From the NCBI GenBank assembly GCA_029247365.1, contig JAQWLJ010000050.1:1-38562 (forward strand): a DNA stretch of 38,562 nucleotides, written 5' to 3'. This DNA is from Acidimicrobiales bacterium. GTDB taxonomy: Bacteria; Actinomycetota; Acidimicrobiia; Acidimicrobiales; Aldehydirespiratoraceae. The notes under the pieces are model-generated. The model saw only the letters and a program-made list of their open reading frames with translations, did no database searches and was not told the DNA's origin. Below, piece by piece: positions 16,515-24,380 of the stretch. Numbering within the stretch: position 1 is the first letter of the stretch; the number at the start of each line of letters is the position of its first letter. A program made the translations under genes and the position numbers.

Positions 16515-16971
16515 ATGCAGTATCGCCCGCTCGGCCATACTGGTATCCAGATCAGCGCCTTCGGCCCGGGGTCGGTGGTCCGTGGTACGCGGGGTGCTGT
16601 TGGTATCGATGAATGCAAGCGGTTGGTGAGCAGGGCCCTTCACGAAGGAGTTAATCTTGTCGGCGCCGCCGAGGTGCTTGGAGGTGTCGACAACGAAATG
16701 CTCGTCGGCAGAGCGCTTGTTGCTCTTTGTGACGGATGCGGCAATGTCGCTGACCTCAACGGTCCTGGTCGGGAACAGTACCCGCCCCGAGATCTCCGGC
16801 ACTTCGTTGCAGCCTCGCACCGGAGAGCGGCGCAACAGCCTGGTCTTGGGGGTTGATGTGGTGCTTGAGGAGAACACGCTTGATGCCATCACCCAGGTTT
16901 TCGCGCCTGGCTTCATGCTCGATCAAACCGATGCCCGTTGGAAACCCCTTGGGCTGGCGGTAACCAAATGA
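16515..16971 (+). pseudogene. aldo/keto reductase remnant (frameshifted, internally deleted)
   Basis: The first frame (16515-16856) begins QYRPLGHTGIQISAFGPGS and continues to EMLVGRAL, an N-terminal aldo/keto reductase pattern. The usual FDTAEVYG, which carries the catalytic Asp and Tyr, is altered to LVGAAEVLG, so both catalytic residues are lost. After about residue 70 this frame no longer looks like the family. From about 16715 the +1 frame continues to 16971 and ends with TLDAITQVFAPG, which resembles an aldo/keto reductase C-terminus. At ~150 codons the whole is about half the family length, so the barrel cannot be complete. I call it a pseudogene. A rapidly evolved small protein from the first frame remains possible because the operon continues intact around it. 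Confidence 0.6.
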
Positions 16972-16987
16972 CGACGGAGGTAATCCA

Positions 16988-18022
16988 TTGAAAGCCATGC
17001 TTTACACCGAGACCGGCGGACCTGAGGTCTTGCAGCACATCGATATCGAAGATCCGGAGCCGGGTGCGGCTGACGTGGTCGTTGATGTCGTCGCGACCTC
17101 GTTGAATCGGCTCGACGTTGTCCAGCGCAACGGCTGGTTCCAGATGCCAGGGTTCACGTATCCACACATTGCCGGCATGGATGTCGCTGGGGTTATCTCC
17201 GCAGTTGGCTCAGCGGTAACTGATGTGGCGGTTGGTGATCGTGTTGTCGTGGATCCGTCGCTCGCTGGAGTCGATGAGGGTTCGAAGCTTGCTGGGATGG
17301 GAGACCTCTATGGAGACCTCGGAATTATCGGCGGTACCGTTGCGGGCGGCTATGCGGAGAAGTGCCTTGTGCCTGCCAGCCATGTTTATGCGGTGCCTGA
17401 CCACGTGTCGCTCGAACATGCAGCAGCGTTCCCGACATGCTTCCTTACTGCGGCACACGCGATCTTCGCGGTTGGACAGCTGACCGCAGGTGAAACGGTC
17501 ATGATCCACGCAGCTGGTTCTGGGGTTTCGACTGCGGGAATACAACTTGCGAAAAATGCTGGCGCTACCGTGGTGGCGACCGCAGGGACCGATGAGAAGT
17601 GCGAACGGGCCCTCGCCCTCGGCGCAGACCATGCGTGCAACAACCGAACCGAGGATGTGGCCGGATTCGCGCGTCAGGTAACACAAGGCCAGGGAGTCGA
17701 CATGGTTTTCGACCATGTCGGGACCGCCTTGTTCGGCCAGTCGTTATTTGGGATCGGCGTTCAGGGACGCCTCGTGAGTTGTGGAAATTCCTCGGGCGAT
17801 GAGGCCTCGATCCCATCGCTTGGCTACCTGTTCCACTCGGGGATCAAGATCTTGGGCTCTGACCCGTACCGACCTGAGGAGTTTGGGCCGGTGTGGGACA
17901 CCTTCTGCTCGGGTGCCTTTGATGTCGTGATCGACTCCGAGTTCGCGCTCGTTGATGCAGCCGAAGCCCAAAACAAGATGCTCTCAAACGACTTCTTCGG
18001 CAAGATCCTGTTGAGGCCTTAG
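16988..18022 (+). CDS. MDR-superfamily oxidoreductase (quinone oxidoreductase/alcohol dehydrogenase-like)
   Basis: 344 residues. The GroES-like N-terminal half contains TSLNRLDVVQRNGWF and the G-rich hinge AGMDVAGVISAVGSAV; the Rossmann half contains HAAGSGVSTAGIQLAKNAGATVVAT and GVDMVFDHVG. No catalytic zinc Cys/His set is apparent, and the sequence leans to the NADPH quinone oxidoreductase branch. The start is a TTG at 16988: GGAGGT (16976-16981 region) lies 6 nt upstream and the protein then begins KAMLYTETGGPEVLQ, a textbook N-terminus. It would reduce or oxidise an enone, ketone or alcohol intermediate. It follows the aldo/keto reductase remnant and may have replaced its role; that is speculation. 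Confidence 0.88.
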   Translation: MKAMLYTETGGPEVLQHIDIEDPEPGAADVVVDVVATSLNRLDVVQRNGWFQMPGFTYPHIAGMDVAGVISAVGSAVTDVAVGDRVVVDPSLAGVDEGSKLAGMGDLYGDLGIIGGTVAGGYAEKCLVPASHVYAVPDHVSLEHAAAFPTCFLTAAHAIFAVGQLTAGETVMIHAAGSGVSTAGIQLAKNAGATVVATAGTDEKCERALALGADHACNNRTEDVAGFARQVTQGQGVDMVFDHVGTALFGQSLFGIGVQGRLVSCGNSSGDEASIPSLGYLFHSGIKILGSDPYRPEEFGPVWDTFCSGAFDVVIDSEFALVDAAEAQNKMLSNDFFGKILLRP

Positions 18023-18026
18023 GTCG

Positions 18027-19106
18027 ATGTTTGAGCCGCGTGACGCTCCGTATCCGGAGCTCAAAAAGACCCACACCATGGCCCATACAGGGCGTCCCTG
18101 GACCGATTACAAACCGCCACCCGCTGCACCGGTCTGGGCTGCTATCGAGGGGCTTGGTCGCTATTACATCCTCGTGGCCGCGCTTGACCTCGACATTTTT
18201 GACACGTTGCAGCGGCTTGGTCCCTCGACAGTTGAATGTGTTGCGGCCGAGCTCGACGTCCCGATCAATCATCTGCGATCCCTGCTTGACGCAGTCGTCG
18301 CGCTCGATCTGCTGGACCAGTTCACCGATATCTACGAGCTCAACGACACCGCGGAGCGGTATCTCGTCTCCAATGGGCCGGCTACGATGGCTGAGCTGAT
18401 TGCCGTCGCGCCTGGGCCTCACGAAAACTGGACGCGGCTCGCCGACACCGTGCGGAACGGACGCCCGGGGAGCCCTATTGAGGACGACCCGACGGCGTTT
18501 TATGTGCCGCTTGTCGAGGGCACGTTCACGACGATGTTCCGGTGTGCGACCCGAGCAGATCTCAAGATTCGATACTCAGCGATGCGTTCGCCTCGGATCC
18601 TCGACCTTGGCGCGGGAGGCGCGCCGTGGGGCATAGCGCTTCTAAACGGCTGTCCTGAAGGCACTGCGGTGATCAACGACCTTCCTGGCGTTATCGAGGT
18701 GGCCGACCGTAAGACAACTGAGCACGGTGTAGCCGATCGGTGCGAGTTCCGGCCGGGCGACTTTCACACCGTCGAGATTGAGCCGGAATCCTACGACATT
18801 GTGGTGCTCGGTCATGTTTGCCGAACCGAGGGTGAGGCCGGTGCTCAGCACCTCATAGAGCGGGCATTCGCCGCGCTCAAACCGGAGGGCCGACTGATAT
18901 TGGCCGACTACTTCACGGACATCGAACGCAAGTTCAACCCTCACGCAGTCATCATGGGTGCAACGATGATGGCTAGTACCGAAAAGGGGTTCTGCTTCAC
19001 TCACCAGCAGTTCTCTGACTGGCTGCGCACCACCGGATTTGGAGCACTGCGTTTGATTGAGCCAATTGGGTTCCAGCAGAGTTTCGTCGCAACGAAACCC
19101 CGCTGA
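18027..19106 (+). CDS. class I SAM-dependent methyltransferase, O-methyltransferase (dimerising) type
   Basis: 359 residues. The N-terminal ~130 residues contain a helical winged dimerisation domain (ALDLDIFDTL, AAELDVPINHLRSLLDAVVALDLL), and the C-terminal half is a SAM-binding Rossmann fold with motif I ILDLGAGGAPWG, INDLPGVIE and LKPEGRLILADYF. This layout matches acetylserotonin/hydroxyindole-type O-methyltransferases and antibiotic O-methyltransferases. The GAGGAPWG motif departs slightly from the usual GGGxG. A methyltransferase at the end of an otherwise degradative operon is unexpected; it might detoxify an intermediate, pass a methyl group on, or have changed function. It starts 4 bp after the MDR gene. 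The alternative start ATG 18078 lacks a ribosome binding site. Confidence 0.85.
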   Translation: MFEPRDAPYPELKKTHTMAHTGRPWTDYKPPPAAPVWAAIEGLGRYYILVAALDLDIFDTLQRLGPSTVECVAAELDVPINHLRSLLDAVVALDLLDQFTDIYELNDTAERYLVSNGPATMAELIAVAPGPHENWTRLADTVRNGRPGSPIEDDPTAFYVPLVEGTFTTMFRCATRADLKIRYSAMRSPRILDLGAGGAPWGIALLNGCPEGTAVINDLPGVIEVADRKTTEHGVADRCEFRPGDFHTVEIEPESYDIVVLGHVCRTEGEAGAQHLIERAFAALKPEGRLILADYFTDIERKFNPHAVIMGATMMASTEKGFCFTHQQFSDWLRTTGFGALRLIEPIGFQQSFVATKPR

Positions 19107-19121
19107 ACCGTCGGCTCAGAT

Positions 19122-19649
19122 CTATTCGATCGTCCAGCCTTCGGGTAGTGGAATGTCACCCGTGGCCTGGTGGGTATCCTCGTCAGTTTCGGCATTGGGA
19201 AGGTGCTGCCAGAGCATGATCTGGTTACCCCAAGGATCGAGGAACGATGCGTTGCAGCCGCCGAACTCAGTCCAGTAATGCTCGCGCCACAGTTCCGTGC
19301 CGCCGAGGCGAGTAGCGGCTTCGAGGATCCGTTCGAAGGAGTCGTCTTCGCTGATAAGGATCCACGCGCGAATGGCACGTCCACCAGGGTTGAGATGGGT
19401 TGGCTCGGTGGGGTTGGGGTCCTTGCTGGGCCGCATGTTGGCGGCGTTGGAGATACCCATGTGGAGATTGCCGATTTCGCTTGGAGTGCCATCCTCGTTG
19501 AGGAAGTACTGGCCAGGAACGATTCGAGCGAACGTATCGGCGATGCGATCTTCTACCTCCCAGTTGAAGACCTCGGCGTAGAAGGCTCGAGCAGCATCGA
19601 CGTCGTCGGTTGGGAAATCAACAAAGACGAGCACGTTTGGGTGTGGCAT
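19122..19649 (-). CDS. VOC family protein
   Basis: 175 residues. The fold signature is visible in VFVDFPTDDVDAARAFYAEVFNW and FLDPWGNQIMLWQ, but the usual first His is replaced in the N-terminal strand (NVLVFVDF) and no clear His-His-Glu triad can be assembled. It may be a metal-free VOC protein, for example a binding or accessory protein. The ATG at 19649 follows a G-run (complement of 19652-19657) and gives a normal N-terminus; the open frame extends upstream through the promoter region but without family character. It is convergent with the methyltransferase (15-bp gap) and divergent from the next Rieske gene across a region holding operator copy 5. Confidence 0.8.
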   Translation of the reverse strand: MPHPNVLVFVDFPTDDVDAARAFYAEVFNWEVEDRIADTFARIVPGQYFLNEDGTPSEIGNLHMGISNAANMRPSKDPNPTEPTHLNPGGRAIRAWILISEDDSFERILEAATRLGGTELWREHYWTEFGGCNASFLDPWGNQIMLWQHLPNAETDEDTHQATGDIPLPEGWTIE

Positions 19650-19696
19650 GGGTCCCCCCGGTAGCGGATTGCAATGAGATAGTAGCCGTGGTCTGA

Positions 19697-19707
19697 TGGT
19701 CTTACCA
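19697..19707. promoter_or_regulatory. predicted GntR operator, copy 5 (divergent promoter)
   Basis: TGGTCTTACCA, extended to the 13-bp palindrome ATGGTCTTACCAT (19696-19708). It lies in the 104-bp divergent region between a VOC gene and the third Rieske gene and could control both. Confidence 0.8.
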
Positions 19708-19753
19708 TTCGTTGCGACTTCCCTGCTGCTTCGAGAGATTCTGAGGAGAGCTG

Positions 19754-20959
19754 ATGATTGAGAGCCCGATCCCACTTGACGCTCTTTTGCGGTCGAAGGG
19801 CGATCACTCGGAGTCGATTGGCTTACCGCCCGGAGTCTATTCCGACGCGAACTTCCATCTTTTCGAGATGGAGGCGGTCTTTGGTTCCGAGTGGCTCTGT
19901 GTCGGTCGCCAAGAGCAGATCCCTGAGCCCGGCGACTACCTCGCAGTCACCCGAGCGGGCGAGCCGCTCATCGTGGTACGCCTGGCCGACGGATCCATCA
20001 ATGTGATGTCGTCGGTGTGCCAGCACCGCGCAATGTGTATCACGGCATCGGTCGAGCGAACCGAAGACGACATGCTCGACCCACCCGACCATGAGTCTGG
20101 CTCAGCCCGTACCTTCCGCTGCCCCTATCACTACTGGGTTTATGACCTTGAGGGGCAGCTCATAGGTGCACCTGAGATGGGGAGAACCGAGGGCTTCGAC
20201 ACGGCCGACGTGCAGCTGCCATCCCTGGTTGTCGAAGAATGGCAGGGCTTTATCTTCGCAAACTTCGACCCCGACGCCGCACCGCTTACACCCCGGCTTG
20301 GAAAACTTGATTACGTCTTGGCCAACTACGACGTGGCGAATCTCGTTACTGTCGACCCGTTCACAATTCCTGACGTTCCGTTCAACTGGAAAATCATGGT
20401 CGAGAACTTTATGGAGATGTACCACCAGAGTCGACTTCACCATGGAATTCATGACTTTGCGCCGTCGTCAGCTGCGTCGTACGCCGACTATCAAGCGGGC
20501 GACGCGGCCATGTACGGGGTCTGTGACACGGTCGAGCCTGATGGTGGTTTCAACCCGACATCAAAGGCCCTGTTCCCACCGTTCCCTGGATTATCGATTC
20601 AGGAACGTCAGCGCATCGTATTTGCCCTAGTCGCCCCGTCGCTGTTGATGGGTTTTCAAGCAGATTCCGCGTTCTGGTTCTACGTCGATCCCACGGGTCC
20701 GACCACTCATAATCTGAGCATGTCGTATCTCTTTCCTGCGTCGACGGTTGAGATGGAGAACTTTGGTGAAAAGCTGGAGGAAGCAATCGCAGGCGTTTCA
20801 ACCTTCAACGTGCAGGACATGCCGACCAATGTTGCGACCCAGGTGGGAATGCAGTCACGATTCGCGCCGCGGGGACGCTATTCGTGGCAGGAGGGTGTTC
20901 TCGCCCAACTCAACACCTGGTTGGTCGAACGCTACGAAGCTGCCGTTATGTCGAACTAG
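19754..20959 (+). CDS. Rieske oxygenase alpha subunit with atypical iron-site and Rieske spacing
   Basis: 401 residues, paralogous to the gene at 10412. Two unusual features are visible. First, the Rieske ligands C89-x-H91 and C123-x2-H126 are separated by 31 residues instead of the usual 15-17, because of an acidic insert (ERTEDDMLDPPDHESGS). Second, the bridging residue before the iron ligands is Glu rather than Asp: E221-M-Y-H224-x4-H229. A bridging Glu is known from quaternary-amine oxygenases such as carnitine monooxygenase, so an amine-type substrate is possible. The distal Asp is in QDMPTNVATQ. GAGGAG (19743-19748) precedes the ATG. Its 3' end overlaps the convergent Rieske gene by 14 bp. 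No reductase nearby. Confidence 0.9.
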   Translation: MIESPIPLDALLRSKGDHSESIGLPPGVYSDANFHLFEMEAVFGSEWLCVGRQEQIPEPGDYLAVTRAGEPLIVVRLADGSINVMSSVCQHRAMCITASVERTEDDMLDPPDHESGSARTFRCPYHYWVYDLEGQLIGAPEMGRTEGFDTADVQLPSLVVEEWQGFIFANFDPDAAPLTPRLGKLDYVLANYDVANLVTVDPFTIPDVPFNWKIMVENFMEMYHQSRLHHGIHDFAPSSAASYADYQAGDAAMYGVCDTVEPDGGFNPTSKALFPPFPGLSIQERQRIVFALVAPSLLMGFQADSAFWFYVDPTGPTTHNLSMSYLFPASTVEMENFGEKLEEAIAGVSTFNVQDMPTNVATQVGMQSRFAPRGRYSWQEGVLAQLNTWLVERYEAAVMSN

Positions 20960-21938
20960 CGAGCTCGCGGTGCTGGCGGCGCCATTCAACCGAGGCCTTG
21001 TCCGATTGCACGTCGACTAGGCCGCCGCGATCGAGCGAAAGTACGCCAGGAATATTCTCGAGCATCGCCTGATCTTCGAGGGCAACTTGCAGCTCGAAGT
21101 CGACGATCGATTGTCCGGTTTCGCGGACGTCGTCATTTCGCCACAGGATGAATGTGAAGTAGCTCCGAGTCGGGGTCATCGGGGCGGCTGTCATAAAGAG
21201 AACTTGTTCGATGCCGTTCTCGTACCGCATGGTGCTGCGGACGGAGTAGGGAAGCGCGAATCCAGTCGACATGTCGAGCCGGATGACGTCGTCGTCTTCG
21301 CCGGACATCGCCTTGGCTTCACCTTCGTTGTTGACGACAACGGAGTACTCGTAGCCGTGGAAGTTGTCGTCGAGTTGGGTGAGGCTGAAGTTCGGCACTT
21401 CCTGTTCCTGCTCGCGGCCGAAGGAGCCAGCGTGGGTATATGGGAAGTGGGCGACATCAAGCATATTGTCGATCATCCGTGTGGCTGCGCAGTTCCAGGT
21501 CTGCATGCCGGTGTTGAGTCGGGTGAAACTCGAATCACCCTCGACGCCGAGATAGGGCACCGGACTGATGGGCTCGCCGGGGCTCATCCACACCAATCCA
21601 TAGTGCTCGGCAAGATGAAGAGACTGTAGGTGGGCGCCGGGTGGAATCGTGGCGTTCTTGCCCGACGAGGGAATGTCGACACACCGACCGTTGTCGCCAA
21701 ACGACCAGCCGTGATAGGGGCATCTCAGACAACCGCCGTCCAACGTGCCGCGAGAAAGTCTGGCTTCGCGGTGGCTGCATTGGTCGAGTGCGGCCACCAG
21801 ATTGCCATCGGGACCTCGCCACATGACGTAGTCCGTCTCGAGCAGCTGGATTGCTGCAGGACTGTCGCCGAGCTCGTCAACCGTGGCGACCGCATACCAG
21901 CAGTGCGCAAGCCCCGAAGTCGCTCTATTCTCTTGCAT
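20946..21938 (-). CDS. Rieske non-heme iron oxygenase, VanA/demethylase type
   Basis: 330 residues, collinear with the enzyme at 3275: ligands C54-x-H56, C73-x2-H76 (CSH ... CPYHGW) and D161-V-A-H164-x4-H169 fall at identical positions, and the C-terminal halves share RSYFTF(V/I)(V/L)WRNDD and QSDKxSVEWRR. The pair therefore arose by duplication within this pathway and may act on successive methyl groups or on isomeric substrates. The ATG at 21938 has no Shine-Dalgarno sequence and lies only 7 bp from operator copy 6, so the message may be leaderless and the operator would then overlap the core promoter. Substrate unknown; the electron-transfer partner is missing from the window. Confidence 0.9.
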   Translation of the reverse strand: MQENRATSGLAHCWYAVATVDELGDSPAAIQLLETDYVMWRGPDGNLVAALDQCSHREARLSRGTLDGGCLRCPYHGWSFGDNGRCVDIPSSGKNATIPPGAHLQSLHLAEHYGLVWMSPGEPISPVPYLGVEGDSSFTRLNTGMQTWNCAATRMIDNMLDVAHFPYTHAGSFGREQEQEVPNFSLTQLDDNFHGYEYSVVVNNEGEAKAMSGEDDDVIRLDMSTGFALPYSVRSTMRYENGIEQVLFMTAAPMTPTRSYFTFILWRNDDVRETGQSIVDFELQVALEDQAMLENIPGVLSLDRGGLVDVQSDKASVEWRRQHRELASST

Positions 21939-21945
21939 GGACTGA

Positions 21946-21956
21946 TGGTCTTACCA
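21946..21956. promoter_or_regulatory. predicted GntR operator, copy 6 (divergent promoter)
   Basis: TGGTCTTACCA, identical to copy 5. It lies in the 58-bp region between the fourth Rieske gene (minus) and the amidohydrolase gene (plus), immediately left of a GC-only palindrome at 21960-21975. Confidence 0.8.
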
Positions 21957-21959
21957 CAC

Positions 21960-21975
21960 GGCGGCGCGCGCCGCC
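21960..21975. repeat. 16-bp perfect GC-only palindrome in the amidohydrolase leader
   Basis: GGCGGCGCGCGCCGCC is a perfect palindrome made only of G and C. It lies between operator copy 6 and the ribosome binding site of the amidohydrolase gene. As RNA it could form a strong but tight hairpin or a self-pairing dimer; as DNA it could be a second binding site. Its presence argues for the downstream GTG 21997 as start rather than ATG 21976, which directly abuts it. Confidence 0.5.
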
Positions 21976-21996
21976 ATGAAGCATAAGGGAGTTCCA

Positions 21997-23382
21997 GTGC
22001 CCGAGAACGTCGATCGGATCATGAAGGGGTGGTACGTCGTCACGATGAACGCCACCCGCGACATCATTCGCAACGGTGCCGTCGCGACTCGCGGCAACAC
22101 GATCGTTGCGGTTGGGAAGGCTCGCGAAATCGAAGCGCAGTACACCGCGAAAGAGACCATTGGTGGCGACCGATTCGTGCTGACGCCCGGGATGATCAAC
22201 TCGCATATCCATGTCACCGGTGAGCCGCTCACTCGTGGCTATGTTCCGGACGACACGCCGTTCGAAGAGAACGTGTTCATGTGGCTGTGCCCGTTGTATT
22301 CGGTCTACACCGCAGCTGAGGAGCGATTGTCGGGCCAGCTTGCGGCGGTCGAGATGCTCAAATCTGGGACCACAACATTCCTCGAAGCAGGCACCATTCG
22401 TTTCTTGGACGATGTGGTCGATGGCCTTAGCGAGGTCGGTATTCGGGGCCGGGTCGGCAACTGGATCTGGGACTTACCGCCGGAACCTGACGTCTACAAG
22501 CAAGACACCGATCAGGCGCTGGCGACGTTGCAGCGCCAGCTTGAGCACTACCCCGAAGGCGACGATCGGATCAGCGCATGGTCGTTGCTGGTTGGACATA
22601 CCACCGCGTCAGACCCACTCTGGAAGGGAGCGCGCGAGCTTGCGACCGAACACGGGGTCGGCATGAGCTTTCACATGTCTCCCGCGAAACTCGACCCCGA
22701 AGGTTTTGTTGCAGAGTTCGGGCACCGGCCGATGGTCCACCTCGCCGAGCTCGGCGTGCTGGGTTCCGATGTCGCGATGACCCATTGTGTTCAGGTCGAC
22801 GACAACGAGGTTGCGATTATGGCGGAGACTGGGGCTCATGTCGCTCACTGCCCCACTACCGCGTTGAAGGTCAGCTACGGGGTGACGCAAGTCGGAAAGA
22901 TGCCGGAAATGGTGCAGGCCGGAATCAACCTCGGGATTGGGACCGACGGCAACAATGCGTCCAATTACTCCGACCTTATGCGGGCGTCGTATCTTGTCGC
23001 TGGCCTCTTCAAGGATGGGCGGCAGGATCCGCAGATGTTCCCTGCGGAGAAGGCCTTCGAGATGGCCACCGTTGGCGGCGCAGAACTTCTTCAAATGTCC
23101 GATCAGGTTGGTTCGCTTGAAGTAGGCAAGAAGGCCGACATCGTTATGCACGACACCGATCGGCCAGAATGGCGGCCCTTGCTAAACGTTATGAATCAGC
23201 TGGTGTGGTCAGCTGATGGCCGCGGTGTACACACGGTGGTTGTTGACGGAACCAAGGTGGTTGAGGCTGGTCGAATGCTTACCGTCGACGAGGACGCCAT
23301 GTGGGCGAACGCCCAACAATCAGGCGAATCGATTGTGGGCCGCTCTGGCCTCCCGGACAAGTCCAAGTACCCCGTCTTGTGA
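21997..23382 (+). CDS. amidohydrolase family protein, TRZ/ATZ-SAH deaminase-like
   Basis: 461 residues with the TIM-barrel amidohydrolase pattern: metal motif H70-I-H72 in INSHIH, third ligand H226, active-site H263 (MTHCVQV), HCPTTALK, and metal Asp D317 (IGTDGNN). The usual HxxE acid/base Glu three residues after H226 is replaced by Pro (FHMSP), so it is probably not a standard deaminase. Members hydrolyse C-N or C-Cl bonds of purines, triazines and other N-heterocycles. GTG 21997 is preferred: AAGGGAG (21985-21991) precedes it, whereas ATG 21976 has only the GC palindrome upstream. The stop overlaps the next gene by four bases. A paralogue lies at 24377-25708. Confidence 0.88.
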   Translation: MPENVDRIMKGWYVVTMNATRDIIRNGAVATRGNTIVAVGKAREIEAQYTAKETIGGDRFVLTPGMINSHIHVTGEPLTRGYVPDDTPFEENVFMWLCPLYSVYTAAEERLSGQLAAVEMLKSGTTTFLEAGTIRFLDDVVDGLSEVGIRGRVGNWIWDLPPEPDVYKQDTDQALATLQRQLEHYPEGDDRISAWSLLVGHTTASDPLWKGARELATEHGVGMSFHMSPAKLDPEGFVAEFGHRPMVHLAELGVLGSDVAMTHCVQVDDNEVAIMAETGAHVAHCPTTALKVSYGVTQVGKMPEMVQAGINLGIGTDGNNASNYSDLMRASYLVAGLFKDGRQDPQMFPAEKAFEMATVGGAELLQMSDQVGSLEVGKKADIVMHDTDRPEWRPLLNVMNQLVWSADGRGVHTVVVDGTKVVEAGRMLTVDEDAMWANAQQSGESIVGRSGLPDKSKYPVL

Positions 23383-24380
23383 CCTTTGAAGCCGAGATCA
23401 CGCCGGGCATGACGCCAGGTGAAGCGGTGGAGCTGGGCTGTCTGGTTGAGAGCGTTGGCTTTGACCGCTTGGGTATCTCTTGCGTGGCGGGCTGGCCCGA
23501 CACATATCAACTCCAGGTGCTGATTGCGGCTCGTACCGAGCGCATCCATATCGGCTCGATGGTGACCAACCCGTATACGAGACACCCTGCGGTGCACGCA
23601 GCAGCCCTCGCCACCTTGCAAGAACTGTCTGGCGGGCGCGCGTTCTGCGGAATCGGTGTTGGCGCTGGGCTTGAGGAACTCGGTATCGACTACCCACAGC
23701 CGGTGGCAACGCTGCGTGCGGCGATTCAAACCATCGACGATCTTCTGTCCGGGCGCGAAGCTATCGCTGGAGCAACCCTGATCCGCCCACCAGATGTTCG
23801 GGTACCGATTGCGATCGGGACCCGAAGCCCGGGTGTCATGAAGTTGGCCGGTGAGGTCGCCGAGATAGCGCTCGTCGGCGCACGGCATCTGACACCGGAG
23901 ATCGTTTCCCGGTACCGCGGCTGGCTGGCCGAAGGCGCGGGGCGCGTCGGGCGAGACCCAAGTCAAATCGAAGTGCTGCCTCGAGTGACGCTGTGTGTCT
24001 CCGATGACGAGGGCTTAGCGGTCGAGAGCGTGAAACGCTTCGCGGCCCACTATCTCGGTATTCTCGGCGACCATGGTCCACCCGTAGACCCGGCCCGTCG
24101 CGAGGCCATCGTCGCCACGCTCACTCACGCCTCTGGGTGGTATTTCGACCTTTCGCGCTACGACCCACCAGAAATGTTGCGCTTGATCGATGCTGATCTG
24201 GCCCGCCAGTTTGCGATTGTTGGGACGCCCGAGCAGTGCGCCGTCCAACTCGGCGAACTGCTGGACATGGGCTTCGACGGTGTGAGCTGCAACTTGGCCG
24301 CCGTCAATCGAGATTCGATGTTCGCAGGTCTTCGCGAGACGATTGAAGGGGCCGGCAAGATGCTTCGGCTCTTGGACTAG
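23379..24380 (+). CDS. LLM-class flavin/F420-dependent oxidoreductase
   Basis: 333 residues of the bacterial luciferase-like TIM barrel: GEAVELGCLVESVGFDRLGI, TERIHIGSMVTNPYTRHPAV, LQELSGGRAFCGIGVGAG, and PIAIGTRSPGVMKLAGEVAE. The TNPYTRHP segment resembles methylene-tetrahydromethanopterin reductase (Mer)-type enzymes, which in actinobacteria usually use F420; FMNH2 cannot be excluded. Possible chemistry includes reduction of a C=N or C=C bond or ring monooxygenation of the heterocycle. I chose GTG 23379, which overlaps the amidohydrolase stop (GTGA) and begins a normal family N-terminus; the open frame further upstream lies within the amidohydrolase. The stop overlaps that of the convergent second amidohydrolase by four bases. 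Confidence 0.85.
   Translation: MTFEAEITPGMTPGEAVELGCLVESVGFDRLGISCVAGWPDTYQLQVLIAARTERIHIGSMVTNPYTRHPAVHAAALATLQELSGGRAFCGIGVGAGLEELGIDYPQPVATLRAAIQTIDDLLSGREAIAGATLIRPPDVRVPIAIGTRSPGVMKLAGEVAEIALVGARHLTPEIVSRYRGWLAEGAGRVGRDPSQIEVLPRVTLCVSDDEGLAVESVKRFAAHYLGILGDHGPPVDPARREAIVATLTHASGWYFDLSRYDPPEMLRLIDADLARQFAIVGTPEQCAVQLGELLDMGFDGVSCNLAAVNRDSMFAGLRETIEGAGKMLRLLD

Noticed and set aside
17701-17717. CATGGT/ACCATG inverted repeat resembling the GntR operator
   Set aside because: It lies inside the MDR gene and has a 5-bp instead of a 3-bp centre, so it does not fit the operator spacing.
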